From an uncultured bacterium (GTDB lineage Bacteria > Patescibacteriota > Minisyncoccia > Phycocordibacterales > CAIZLB01): a stretch of 32,091 nt of DNA. The position numbers and the translations under genes are program-made. The stretch spans positions 1 to 32,091 of the forward strand of contig CAINHC010000008.1 in the NCBI GenBank assembly GCA_903848795.1, read 5' to 3'. Under the pieces are notes generated by a model. That model made no database searches and was not told where the DNA came from. It saw only the letters and a program-made list of their open reading frames with translations. Shown here in pieces: positions 10,801 to 18,667 of the stretch (positions within the stretch are counted from its first letter, which is position 1; each line of letters begins with the position of its first letter).

Positions 10801-11450
10801 TGTACGAGACCTTTTAAGATTGCAGAACTAACTAATGGATAATAAGTTACAGAATCTGGCACATCACTATCCAAAACTCCGACATTTATGTCTGTATTAG
10901 GAATAGTATAATTATTGACTACAGTTCTAACAACTTGATTACCATTAGAATCAAAAAAACCAATTTTAGCACCTATCGGATCGGAAAGATGATTTGCTGT
11001 AACATAATGCCTTGGAGTTATAAGTGTTTCTCCATGAGTATAAAAAACCTGATCACCCCAACCAATCAGAGGCCAACCAGCATCAGTCCATCCAGCAACT
11101 CCAGTAAGATCTAGAGGAGTCAAAGCTGATGTCCAAACATTTGGATTTCTTGTCCATGGTAATATTTGAGACAGAGGACGATTGGTATATTCAGCGAGTC
11201 CTGTCGTTGTAGAAACAGCTGAAAGACGGCTATTTATCTGATTGGATGCATGAGTAGAAAGATCCAATGAATCTAAACTATTACAAGCCGTTGTAGGAGC
11301 TGAAGTTATTTGAACGTGCGCTGATACCGATATTGGATTAAATATAAAAATAAAGCACGACAGAGAACATAAAAACAGAATAGTGTAGGAATTTCTCTCA
11401 GCACCTTTATAATATCTAGCTACGATTTTGTTATTTTTCATAGCATTCAA
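7875..11450 (-). CDS. Secreted trypsin-like protease + cadherin-like + delta-60-like beta-propeller + two PGBD domains
   Basis: Signal peptide; protease motifs TANHL, NTDINVGVLD, AGDSGLPGF; repeats LNSDGTLNSAF..QPDGKILLSGDFTSFNG; two C-terminal PGBD copies (GDDVKSLQKFLNEYGFPIS.. and GNDVKLLQKFLNGYGFPIS..). Confidence 0.8.
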   Translation of the reverse strand: MNAMKNNKIVARYYKGAERNSYTILFLCSLSCFIFIFNPISVSAHVQITSAPTTACNSLDSLDLSTHASNQINSRLSAVSTTTGLAEYTNRPLSQILPWTRNPNVWTSALTPLDLTGVAGWTDAGWPLIGWGDQVFYTHGETLITPRHYVTANHLSDPIGAKIGFFDSNGNQVVRTVVNNYTIPNTDINVGVLDSDVPDSVTYYPLVSSAILKGLVQKTEPNYDLDVPILTFNQDSFAFVHSLNGFMNDTITHLPYLNGLRGSFSGDIRAGDSGLPGFIIIDNKPVLLFTHYGAGEGQNLGTYISEINSAISAMGNGNGYQVTVYNPTCFTQYPINIAPNFTGGIDAIILNQAKIKPSVAISTLSATDVDAGQTITFSLDTLVTTLQAYPVNLNPSDFLSINASTGQIYQINPINIGTYGTNLSLTVKATDSGNIPASRKATIEIKLFSFDYGSNISFDPAYLSLQNISPPNVEKFVFDGMNNLLVAGSFPKDSYIAPHVQNPTVSGNSILRFTNTGGLDPNFISGLNDSASVDSMFIEPDGKIVLSFISPILYDGISTSTLARLNSDGSLDTSFIQNAKLGISEIYGTVAAPFGDKIIVKGNNDSHGVSGSKLILLNSDGTVSNSLPYNTSNGDTLNNWQPMAVKDGDQIIWPVNITATSSVVRTGKIIRLNSDFSIDQNFSTSFGAGFNSNIFDVKVLDNNKILVVGYFTSFNGTSTPGVVLLNSDGTLNSAFENNIGTGAVGSISQSVIQPDGKILLSGDFTSFNGYNIGGLIRINSDGTVDRGFYDNIGGGLEYYQGPIAQRADGAIAIYQDQTYRVGDQIASGISILTTKKQADMLSPVLSGGASPKALNTGDTTSVKDIHLEGFAFADADIKIYDGDNQIGTSTSDSNGLWSSQVSLSEGSHSISVSQSLKFITVETSNKSTAITIIVNSIIPTSGGGGGGGSSASSNPLDTSMLVSHIATSSAVNTTSATAQIASKISRNINVGSKGDDVKSLQKFLNEYGFPISTAPGSVGSKGYETTYFGEMTRQSLIKFQKKYKISPADGSLGESTKKIIGTLTPVIQKVTVIPAVIGVANTTDDNKAPTIVLTTSVRDIMQKVSKAPRDLLVGSRGNDVKLLQKFLNGYGFPISTIPGSLGSDGYETTYFGEMTKRALIRFEKANSITPASGYLGADVKKIIMTLSKANK

Positions 11451-11535
11451 TAAAAGACGTAATCCATTTTAAGAACATCGACATAAGGTAATGTTAACAT
11501 TGATATTCTATAATATCAATTCAAGAAAAATTCAA

Positions 11536-11567
11536 GAAAAAATCCACCGCCTTGCGACAGTGGATTC
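11536..11567 (-). terminator. Rho-independent terminator of the DUF2207 gene
   Basis: Minus strand AATCCAC-tgtcgcaaggcg-GTGGATT followed by TTTTC. Confidence 0.6.
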
Positions 11568-11646
11568 TGTGTTGTGACAGTGGTATTTGATTAGTTAATC
11601 GCGAGACGAGACGCTGTTTTCGACAAAGATGTAGCTTTTTAATATT

Positions 11647-13584
11647 CTAACTTGCTCCCCCGCCCCCACCTCCTCCGCCGCCACCTGCGCCACCCCCACC
11701 ACCCGAAGCTCCACTAGCACCTGATGATGCAAAGGCGGACGAAAGACTAGAGCTAAACGAGGTCGAAAATGAAGATGCTGAAAAATTAGTTGCGCCTCCT
11801 GCGCTAGCACTAGCACCACCAACATAAACTCCATGACCTGCATGTCCATACCAAGCCGGTTCTCCAGTAACAATAGAATCAAAGTTTTTCGCCCATTGCT
11901 TCTCTACCTTAAAGATAATTGCATAAGGCAAATATTTCTCAAATATTTCAGGCGTAAGATTTTGCATTCGATATCTCTCTGCAGTCTCTAGGTATAACTT
12001 AAAGCCCAGCCACTCCTCTTTAAACACTCTTCCTTCCTGTGAAAGTCTTGGATTATATTTTATAAATATTTTAGCTATAACTATCGCCCAAAGTATGACA
12101 GTTGTTAAAATCAAAAAGCTAGAAGCGACCTCATCTTGAAAGTTCACAAATATTACAACTATGGCAATAGCACACAACAGTGAAATTATAAACATATAAG
12201 CCAAAAATTTGGTCTGATTCGCAATAGAAACATCATATTCAACAGACTCATCGACACCAAGTTCATTCAAAAGGTCCTTTTTTAGCTCAACCATATTTTG
12301 ATGCATCGTAATCTTTTCATAATTAGGAGCAGTTTTCATTTCTGAAGTTGAAAAATGTTCTCTTCCAGCAAAAAGAATTTTCAGAAATTCTTTTTCATAA
12401 TCGTGCAGTTTTTTATCTGATGCAAAATTCTTCAATTTAAAAACTTTATAATCTTTATCCTTCTTAAAAATAATACTTACAACAATAATTAGAAAAATAA
12501 CTGAAACAAATATTTCCGCAGAAGTCGACTTAACATCAGAAATAAATACCAATGCTATAAAAATTACGATAAACAATGAAAAAATCATTTTCACAATCTT
12601 CCCAGTATAAGAAACATTTTCCTCCTCTATCTTCACATAACCCCGAACCGCCAAATCAACAATTGTTGCAGACCATGCGCGAGGAGTACTTCTCTCTGTA
12701 ACAATTAGTTCTGCCATGGCGGGTGGCAAGTTGTGAGGTGGTTCATATTCAGCAATTATTGTTCCCCTACCCTTCTTTAATTTTTCTTTGAAAAGCCAAA
12801 ATAGAAATAAGAAAATTATTGTACCCAAAAATAGCACTAAAGATGCAAGATATGCCCAATTCTTAGCAAACCAATATTTCCAAAAACTTGATTCGTCAAT
12901 AAGTCCCTTGGGCCATCCTAGAGCAATAGTAAAAGATTGCTTAGGTGAAAATGGTCCAGCTGTAAAATATCCAAAAATACGATCAGAATCCCTATACCAT
13001 TTATGCGGATTATTAGTCGCATCAGTCGTGTAAGCTGTTGCGGTAAAATCTGAAGATACAAAGTTATTAGGAGGCAGATTAACATGAACTGTGGAGGACG
13101 CTATAGGAACATCATAATTTGTAAAAATATTCCAATAAACCTCATCATGATCCTTATAAAAACCAAGTCCACCATGCACTTTATATTTTAAAATCCAAAG
13201 ACGGTCTGCGTTGGCAAGATTATAATACCATTCAACAATCATTTCACCGTTCTGTTTATGGTATGTATATTTATTCCAACTTGTTGGAGATAATTTATCA
13301 AATACATTTGAAGAATATTGCAAAGGTGCACCAGCCTCCCCATCTATCACCTCCACCTCTGATATATCACTCATACCCTTCAGAGGAATGTTTCTATATC
13401 CCTTATGAAATTCTCCACTGTATGAATAGAGCTGTTTCTCCTCAACTGTAAAACTTGAATCCTTCTCTACTGTAATATTTGCATCAAATGATTTATAATA
13501 ATAGGTCTTGTTTTCTTGCGCAGAGACATTCCCAAATGAAAGCAAGAACAATGATGCAACGAACACATAAAATATCTTTTTCAT
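11647..13584 (-). CDS. DUF2207-family membrane protein with Gly-rich C-terminus
   Basis: Signal peptide; N-terminal YYYKSFDANITVEKDSSFTVEEKQLYSYSGEFHKGYRNIPL typical of DUF2207; several TM helices; tail GGGGGAGGGGGGGGGGAS. Confidence 0.85.
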   Translation of the reverse strand: MKKIFYVFVASLFLLSFGNVSAQENKTYYYKSFDANITVEKDSSFTVEEKQLYSYSGEFHKGYRNIPLKGMSDISEVEVIDGEAGAPLQYSSNVFDKLSPTSWNKYTYHKQNGEMIVEWYYNLANADRLWILKYKVHGGLGFYKDHDEVYWNIFTNYDVPIASSTVHVNLPPNNFVSSDFTATAYTTDATNNPHKWYRDSDRIFGYFTAGPFSPKQSFTIALGWPKGLIDESSFWKYWFAKNWAYLASLVLFLGTIIFLFLFWLFKEKLKKGRGTIIAEYEPPHNLPPAMAELIVTERSTPRAWSATIVDLAVRGYVKIEEENVSYTGKIVKMIFSLFIVIFIALVFISDVKSTSAEIFVSVIFLIIVVSIIFKKDKDYKVFKLKNFASDKKLHDYEKEFLKILFAGREHFSTSEMKTAPNYEKITMHQNMVELKKDLLNELGVDESVEYDVSIANQTKFLAYMFIISLLCAIAIVVIFVNFQDEVASSFLILTTVILWAIVIAKIFIKYNPRLSQEGRVFKEEWLGFKLYLETAERYRMQNLTPEIFEKYLPYAIIFKVEKQWAKNFDSIVTGEPAWYGHAGHGVYVGGASASAGGATNFSASSFSTSFSSSLSSAFASSGASGASGGGGGAGGGGGGGGGGAS

Positions 13585-13648
13585 ATATATCTAAAGTATA
13601 GCAAAAATAATCAGAATATTCATAAAGCTTATATATAAAATTAAGACT

Positions 13649-14167
13649 TTATATTATTGTACTTTTTATATCATCAAATTTAATTATAGGTATTTTTTCT
13701 CTTGCATGTATACAAAAATCAGTGTCATTACTGATTATGGCTATTTTATTGTTTGAATTCTTAGATATATCAAACATGGCCATATCTGTGAAGCCAAAAT
13801 CAGCAATTATTTTTGTATCCATACCCACTAGAGAGCTAAACATGGCGTTTTCCTCGGATGTATCTTTTAAAATATTTAATACAGATGAAAAATAACCGTA
13901 CATCTCATCACCATAAAAAGCTTGCTTTGATTGATTAGATACTTCAGCTATTATATACGGGGTTATTATTATTTTTTTAAATAATGATAATAATTTAATT
14001 AATTTATGAAAATCTTTTTCACTAAATTTGTTAGTAAATTTACATTTTATCACATGAGACAAACTATAACTACCTACTAATAACAAAATTAACATTTCAG
14101 TATCAACTATTATTCCTGTAGGTTGAAATTTATAAATGTAAGATTTAACAGTATCAAAGTCATACAT
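13649..14167 (-). CDS. PIN-domain-like putative nuclease
   Basis: Acidic residues in PIN order: IIVDTEMLILL, ITPYIIAEVSN, FGFTDMAMF, ISNDTDF. Confidence 0.6.
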   Translation of the reverse strand: MYDFDTVKSYIYKFQPTGIIVDTEMLILLLVGSYSLSHVIKCKFTNKFSEKDFHKLIKLLSLFKKIIITPYIIAEVSNQSKQAFYGDEMYGYFSSVLNILKDTSEENAMFSSLVGMDTKIIADFGFTDMAMFDISKNSNNKIAIISNDTDFCIHAREKIPIIKFDDIKSTII

Positions 14168-14186
14168 ATAGATTATCTTTTATCTT

Positions 14187-14447
14187 CTAGACCTTTCTAA
14201 TTTTCATAGAGATAACAGTACCATCAGATTGAACTTCAAAGTCTTTAAATTCTTTCTTTTTATCAAATACAAAATCGCCTATGACTTCATAACTTAAAGT
14301 TATCTTATAATTTCCTGATTCCATTTTTTCCATCTCTTCAACCCTAGGGTTAGTTATTTTATCAGAAGTCAAACCACTCGAAGCTAGAGTGGTCTTAAGG
14401 TATGTATAAGCTCCATTAATTACAATTTTTACTTCTTCTTGACTCAT
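14187..14447 (-). CDS. Hypothetical 86-aa protein, operonic with the PIN-like gene
   Basis: Short ORF ending 19 nt before the PIN-like ORF; TAAAAT 9 nt before the ATG. Confidence 0.65.
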   Translation of the reverse strand: MSQEEVKIVINGAYTYLKTTLASSGLTSDKITNPRVEEMEKMESGNYKITLSYEVIGDFVFDKKKEFKDFEVQSDGTVISMKIRKV

Positions 14448-14586
14448 AATGTTTGTATTTTAACAGAAATAATAATCATGTACAAGCGTTTATTATTAGC
14501 CATACTTTTGGTGATAATTTTGTAAAAAGTGATACGTATTACATAAACTATCGCGATTAATGTATTTGAGATAAATATTAACAAAC

Positions 14587-14632
14587 AAAAGCCGCCCACC
14601 AGGGTCGATGAACGACTTCTGTTGAGCGGCAC
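14587..14632 (-). terminator. Terminator of the ABC transporter gene
   Basis: Minus strand GCCGCTC...GGGCGGC followed by TTTTGTTTG. Confidence 0.5.
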
Positions 14633-14641
14633 GGGACAAGA

Positions 14642-16450
14642 TCAGTCAACATTAGAACCGTCTGTGTACTGCCTGCAAAGTTCCCGAAACTCGGAACAAG
14701 TTGCAGTCAATTCATCAAAGGTTCCGCTTGCGATAATCCGTCCATTTTCAAACATACACACCCGATCAAAGAGTGGCAGAAGGTGCAGTTTGTGAATCGA
14801 TGAGATCATGGTCTTACCCTTGAACCCCTCGAACATTCTGCCATACACTTCCCTCTCGGTTTTTACATCGAGACTACTTGTCGGCTCATCAAAAAGCAAT
14901 ATCTCTTTATCCGAGTCTGCGCAGGCCAAAAACCCACGAGCCAAGGCAAGACGTTGCTTTTCACCGCCACTCAAAGTCACTCCCTTTTCGTTCATCACAG
15001 AGTCCAGCTCCTTTGGTAACCTTGCGATCACTTCAGTTAGGCCGGCCATCTCTACATAACGCATAATTTCATCGTCGCCATAATCCGCTCCAAGCGTAAT
15101 ATTTTCGCGAATGGTTGTCGCAAAAATTTCTGCCTCTTGTGGAATGAGAGTTATTGCCCTTGCAATCCCATCAAAACCCTGCGGAATTTCTACACTATCA
15201 ACCGAGAGTCTTAAACTCGATGGATGATAAAGATGACGCATGACTTTGAGGAATGTGGTTTTGCCACTACCACTCTCTCCGACGACGGCGATTTTTTCAC
15301 CGCTCTTAATCTTTAGTGACACGTCGTCCAAATGGAGCCTCGACGACTCCCCTACGTCGCCGTAGGAGAATGACAAATCACTAATACTTAGGCTCTGCCA
15401 ACCCTTTGGCAATACATGATTGGAAAAATTCTCGCCGATGAAATCAGCAGAAAGCTCCTCCGCATTTGATACACTTGCACGACGTATAACTGTATCACTG
15501 TACAAGTAGTTGAATCTACTAAAGATATCACTAATGTTGGCAAGATACCTGTAGAGCAAGAACACCTCTCCAAACAGAACTCCACCCTTTACACCGACGT
15601 GTCCCAGAAAATATGCACCAAGAACGATAACCACCGTTCCTGAGCAACACATTGAACTGATAAACCATTTGAGTTCATTCATTTGGCTATTTTTTTTGAA
15701 CAAGTCGAAGGGGCTCTCTGTCTTCTTGATAATCGCGTTGAATACCAACTTCTCAACGCGAAGTACAATGACCGTCACGATGTTGCCGATCGAATCGACA
15801 ACACTTGCTGAAATCTTATTTTCATTTTTATTCAGCGCACGGTACTGAACAATCAACACCTTATCAAAACGCGTGACGATCCAGAACGTAAACACCATCA
15901 TGGCAATAACGACGCCCGCCGAGGGTGGAAAAAGATAGGCCAACATTATGAAACTGCCGAAGAATCGGACAATCGCATAAATTAATTCAAAAGAGTTTTT
16001 CGTAAATTGGTACAAGGCTTGAATGCCCTTCTCGATCTTGTCGATAATCTCTCCAGAATGCTGACCCGCATGCCACTCCAAAGGAAGTGTCATGACACCT
16101 CTAAGGAGATGTTTCCTATACGCAAGACGGACCTTGAATCCGTTCACCGTTTCCATTACCCTTGCTGGGCCATGCATCAGCCAAAATACGGCCGTAGTCC
16201 CGATTGTTGCAAGCAACAGCAGAATGAGGGTGCGAATGTTATCATTCGTTATCCCCTCACTCTGAACAATGTCCATCATCTTGGCCCATATTTGCGGTTG
16301 AACAACAACACTGAAGCCTTCTGCAAGGACAAAGATTGTCCATACAAGAAGAACATTTCGTCTGTTGCCTTCCGAGTAATGCCAAACCTCTTTGAAGAGG
16401 AAGAAGAGCGGATTAAGCCCACCTTTTTTTGATTTAATTTCCGATTTCAT
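14642..16450 (-). CDS. ABC transporter, fused permease and ATP-binding protein
   Basis: N-terminal TM helices; Walker A GESGSGKTT, signature LSGGEKQRLALARG, Walker B EILLFDEPTSSLD. SD-like AAAGGAAA upstream. Confidence 0.93.
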   Translation of the reverse strand: MKSEIKSKKGGLNPLFFLFKEVWHYSEGNRRNVLLVWTIFVLAEGFSVVVQPQIWAKMMDIVQSEGITNDNIRTLILLLLATIGTTAVFWLMHGPARVMETVNGFKVRLAYRKHLLRGVMTLPLEWHAGQHSGEIIDKIEKGIQALYQFTKNSFELIYAIVRFFGSFIMLAYLFPPSAGVVIAMMVFTFWIVTRFDKVLIVQYRALNKNENKISASVVDSIGNIVTVIVLRVEKLVFNAIIKKTESPFDLFKKNSQMNELKWFISSMCCSGTVVIVLGAYFLGHVGVKGGVLFGEVFLLYRYLANISDIFSRFNYLYSDTVIRRASVSNAEELSADFIGENFSNHVLPKGWQSLSISDLSFSYGDVGESSRLHLDDVSLKIKSGEKIAVVGESGSGKTTFLKVMRHLYHPSSLRLSVDSVEIPQGFDGIARAITLIPQEAEIFATTIRENITLGADYGDDEIMRYVEMAGLTEVIARLPKELDSVMNEKGVTLSGGEKQRLALARGFLACADSDKEILLFDEPTSSLDVKTEREVYGRMFEGFKGKTMISSIHKLHLLPLFDRVCMFENGRIIASGTFDELTATCSEFRELCRQYTDGSNVD

Positions 16451-16520
16451 TTTCTACCGTTTCCTTTCTTTTTTTTGTTGTTTGTGTGTTTGTATTAAAT
16501 TTAAAAGAGCTAAAAGAACT

Positions 16521-16550
16521 AAAAACACCGCTCGTTACGCGGTGTTTTTA
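16521..16550. terminator. Bidirectional-looking terminator hairpin
   Basis: aaaaacaccgc-tcgttac-gcggtgttttta. Confidence 0.7.
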
Positions 16551-16573
16551 ATATTTAAAGATACGATTGATCT

Positions 16574-16711
16574 TTAAATCCTTTTAACACAGCGTAATTC
16601 CCTAATATTAGATAGGGGTGTTGAATAACCGTTATAAGCCACAGTAAAATAAGCGCGATCATTTTGACTGTCTTTTCTCGAAATATTGAATTGATTTTGC
16701 GTTTTTGTCAT
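16574..16711 (-). CDS. Candidate small protein (45 aa), not in ORF track
   Basis: Reads MTKTQNQFNISRKDSQNDRAYFTVAYNGYSTPLSNIRELRCVKRI*. TTGACA at 16762-16767 upstream and terminator 16521-16550 downstream. Confidence 0.4.
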   Translation of the reverse strand: MTKTQNQFNISRKDSQNDRAYFTVAYNGYSTPLSNIRELRCVKRI

Positions 16712-16889
16712 GGCTAATAATAGTTAATAATCTGAGTAATAATGACGTAGTATCTTATAAATGTCAATGGTCTAGGTTTTTAGGGCCTATACACAGTAAT
16801 TTAAGAGTCGACTAGCAAATATAATGACGTAAAGCGGGGCGGATTATTACATTTGAAGGCTGAGGGTATTTGAAAAAAAATTAAAATGA

Positions 16890-16943
16890 AAAAGCCCCTC
16901 ACAATTAGTGGGTCGCGAGGCGACTTTTCCTTCTTGTGAGAGG
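16890..16943 (-). terminator. Branched terminator downstream of the 52-aa ORF
   Basis: Outer stem cccctcacaa/ttgtgagagg, inner gtcgc-gag-gcgac, minus-strand U-tract CTTTTTCATTTT. Confidence 0.65.
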
Positions 16944-16962
16944 TTAATAATACTGGTTGGTG

Positions 16963-17121
16963 TCACTGTGGTGGCTTATTCATCTTTTCCAGAATATTCT
17001 TCAATATTGACTTGATATCTGAGAGAGTCCAGGTAATTACGCCGAGCTGGATTAAAATCAGGAGAGCAGACAGGGTGATCATAGGTGTTGGTGGGTCGGT
17101 GGTTTCTGCAGTTCCGTTCAT
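16963..17121 (-). CDS. Candidate small membrane protein (52 aa), not in ORF track
   Basis: Reads MNGTAETTDPPTPMITLSALLILIQLGVITWTLSDIKSILKNILEKMNKPPQ*: one TM helix plus a basic amphipathic tail, followed by a terminator. Confidence 0.55.
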   Translation of the reverse strand: MNGTAETTDPPTPMITLSALLILIQLGVITWTLSDIKSILKNILEKMNKPPQ

Positions 17122-17288
17122 GACTGCATCTTTCAAGATACTTAAATATCCTCAAAGATGCAGTCAAAAACTCCAAGATTTAATGTTCAATTTCGATACA
17201 TACATTACCATATATATGTAATTTGTACAGTAGCAAGAATTTAAATACGAATCGCTACTCAATTTTGCTTTTTAATCCAAATGAACGA

Positions 17289-17380
17289 AAAACATCCTCC
17301 TATTGGGAACATTGCGAGTTGCAACGAGCATAGGCGATTTCTAGCAAGAAATCGCCGTGTTCCCAATAGGAGGATGTTTT
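17289..17380. repeat. 22-bp perfect inverted repeat enclosing a 10-bp hairpin
   Basis: aaaacatcctcctattgggaac (17289-17310) / gttcccaataggaggatgtttt (17359-17380); inner ggcgatttct-agca-agaaatcgcc (17333-17356). Confidence 0.9.
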
Positions 17381-17391
17381 GAGTGAATCTG

Positions 17392-17464
17392 TGGACCCGA
17401 CAGGACTCGAACCTGCCACCCCCTCAGTGCAAGTGAGGTGCTCTACCAGATGAGCTACGGGCCC
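17392..17464 (-). tRNA. tRNA-Ala (anticodon UGC), CCA not encoded
   Basis: Cloverleaf GGGCCCG TA GCTC..GAGC A CCTCA CTTGCAC TGAGG ... GGTTCGAGTCC ... CGGGTCC A. Confidence 0.93.
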
Positions 17465-17497
17465 GTTTGTTTATTTAATTGTGAAAGTATTATAGCT

Positions 17498-18538
17498 CTA
17501 TTTCTTTCCCAATGCAAGCTTCAAAATATGGCCTAGAAACTCATGCGCTTTGACCCCTACTGAACTTAAGGATTTGAAGATTGTAGCCTCCTCTTGCAAA
17601 CTTGGCTGAGTATTCACCTCTAGCAAATATACTCCGCGTCTTGGATGAATCAAAAAATCAAAAGTACCATAATGCCGCAGATTGAAATGCTCTTTAATAC
17701 TCCTTACCGCATTCTCAATTATCCCCTTCTCTTCTTCAGTGATCATAGCTGGAGCTTCGAATTCGTAGTCCCCTGAATTTTTGGAAGCCCAATCAAAATG
17801 TCCGCCATTAGCATTTAGAACAGCACCTCCTACCCCACCCATTCCACTTACCCCCTTATGCTTAACTTGAACAGGTATAGTATTATACAAATCTTGTCCT
17901 CTAAAATCTTCAATGAATCCAGAGATGATTTCCTTTCCAGTCAAATATTCCTCAACAACAATTTCTTCGCTAAAGCCTCGGGTGTGCTCAAGTGCCTCCA
18001 GTAATTCATTGAAGTTATGTGCAACAGAAATTCCAAGAGATGACCCAGAACTTCTTGGCTTAACAATAATTGGCATTGGAAATGATTTAAATAAATCATG
18101 AGCAATTGGTTCAACATCCTCATCTAGTTTTATTTTTATCTCCTTATAGTATGGAGATTTAATTCCTAGATTTTTGAAATGCTCTTTTGCCAATGCCTTA
18201 TTAAGCGCCATTGCGGACCCAAGTGCTTTGGTTCCGGTATATGGTTTTGCGAAAGAATCTAGTATTCCCTGTACTCTTCCATCTCCACCATACGCTCCGT
18301 GCATTGCGTTAAATAGAACATCCACCTTACTAACCGCCTCCTCAGGTGTCACAGGCGCCCCTGATATGTGCCATATGCTATCCCTGTCGACAAATATATC
18401 AACAGGTTCATATTCTTCACATAACGGCTCTTTTTTTAGCAAACTTAAAATATGCTTTCCTGTGGTTAAGGAAATATCATACTCTTGGGAAGGTCCACCT
18501 CTTAAAACTCCTACCTTTGTTTTTGCTCTATTTAACAT
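17498..18538 (-). CDS. ddl: D-alanine--D-alanine ligase
   Basis: VGVLRGGPSQEYDISLTTG, NAMHGAYGGDGRVQG, PIIVKPRSSGSSLGIS, LLEVNTQPSLQEEATI; TATAAT 6 nt before the ATG. Confidence 0.88.
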   Translation of the reverse strand: MLNRAKTKVGVLRGGPSQEYDISLTTGKHILSLLKKEPLCEEYEPVDIFVDRDSIWHISGAPVTPEEAVSKVDVLFNAMHGAYGGDGRVQGILDSFAKPYTGTKALGSAMALNKALAKEHFKNLGIKSPYYKEIKIKLDEDVEPIAHDLFKSFPMPIIVKPRSSGSSLGISVAHNFNELLEALEHTRGFSEEIVVEEYLTGKEIISGFIEDFRGQDLYNTIPVQVKHKGVSGMGGVGGAVLNANGGHFDWASKNSGDYEFEAPAMITEEEKGIIENAVRSIKEHFNLRHYGTFDFLIHPRRGVYLLEVNTQPSLQEEATIFKSLSSVGVKAHEFLGHILKLALGKK

Positions 18539-18608
18539 GTTTGAATTATAGCACGATGAATAGAATAATTATCCACAAAGTTGCGAAGTAAAATCAAAAA
18601 ACTCTAAC

Positions 18609-18643
18609 AACAAAACCCCGATGGATCAACATCGAGGTTTTGT
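18609..18643. terminator. Terminator hairpin downstream of the 18668-21610 gene
   Basis: caaaaccccgatg-gatcaa-catcgaggttttg. Confidence 0.7.
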
Positions 18644-18667
18644 AATTTATTTTATCAAATTTGATTA

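Noticed and set aside
11647-11720. GC-rich / G-quadruplex-like tract
   Set aside because: It encodes the poly-Gly tail of the DUF2207 protein (GGGGGGS); such tails are common in this family.
14444-14632. 62-aa minus-strand ORF MPLNRSRSSTLVGG..
   Set aside because: Its 5' part is the ABC-transporter terminator hairpin; no promoter or RBS support.
16976-17176. 66-aa minus-strand and 69-aa plus-strand (17012-17221) ORFs in the ORF track
   Set aside because: They overlap the more protein-like 52-aa TM ORF and run through the inverted repeat; composition is not protein-like.
17289-17380. Integron attC or tRNA-targeted att site interpretation
   Set aside because: Arms are a long perfect repeat without the RYYYAAC/GTRRRRY layout, and no integrase gene or duplicated tRNA 3' end is visible in the window.
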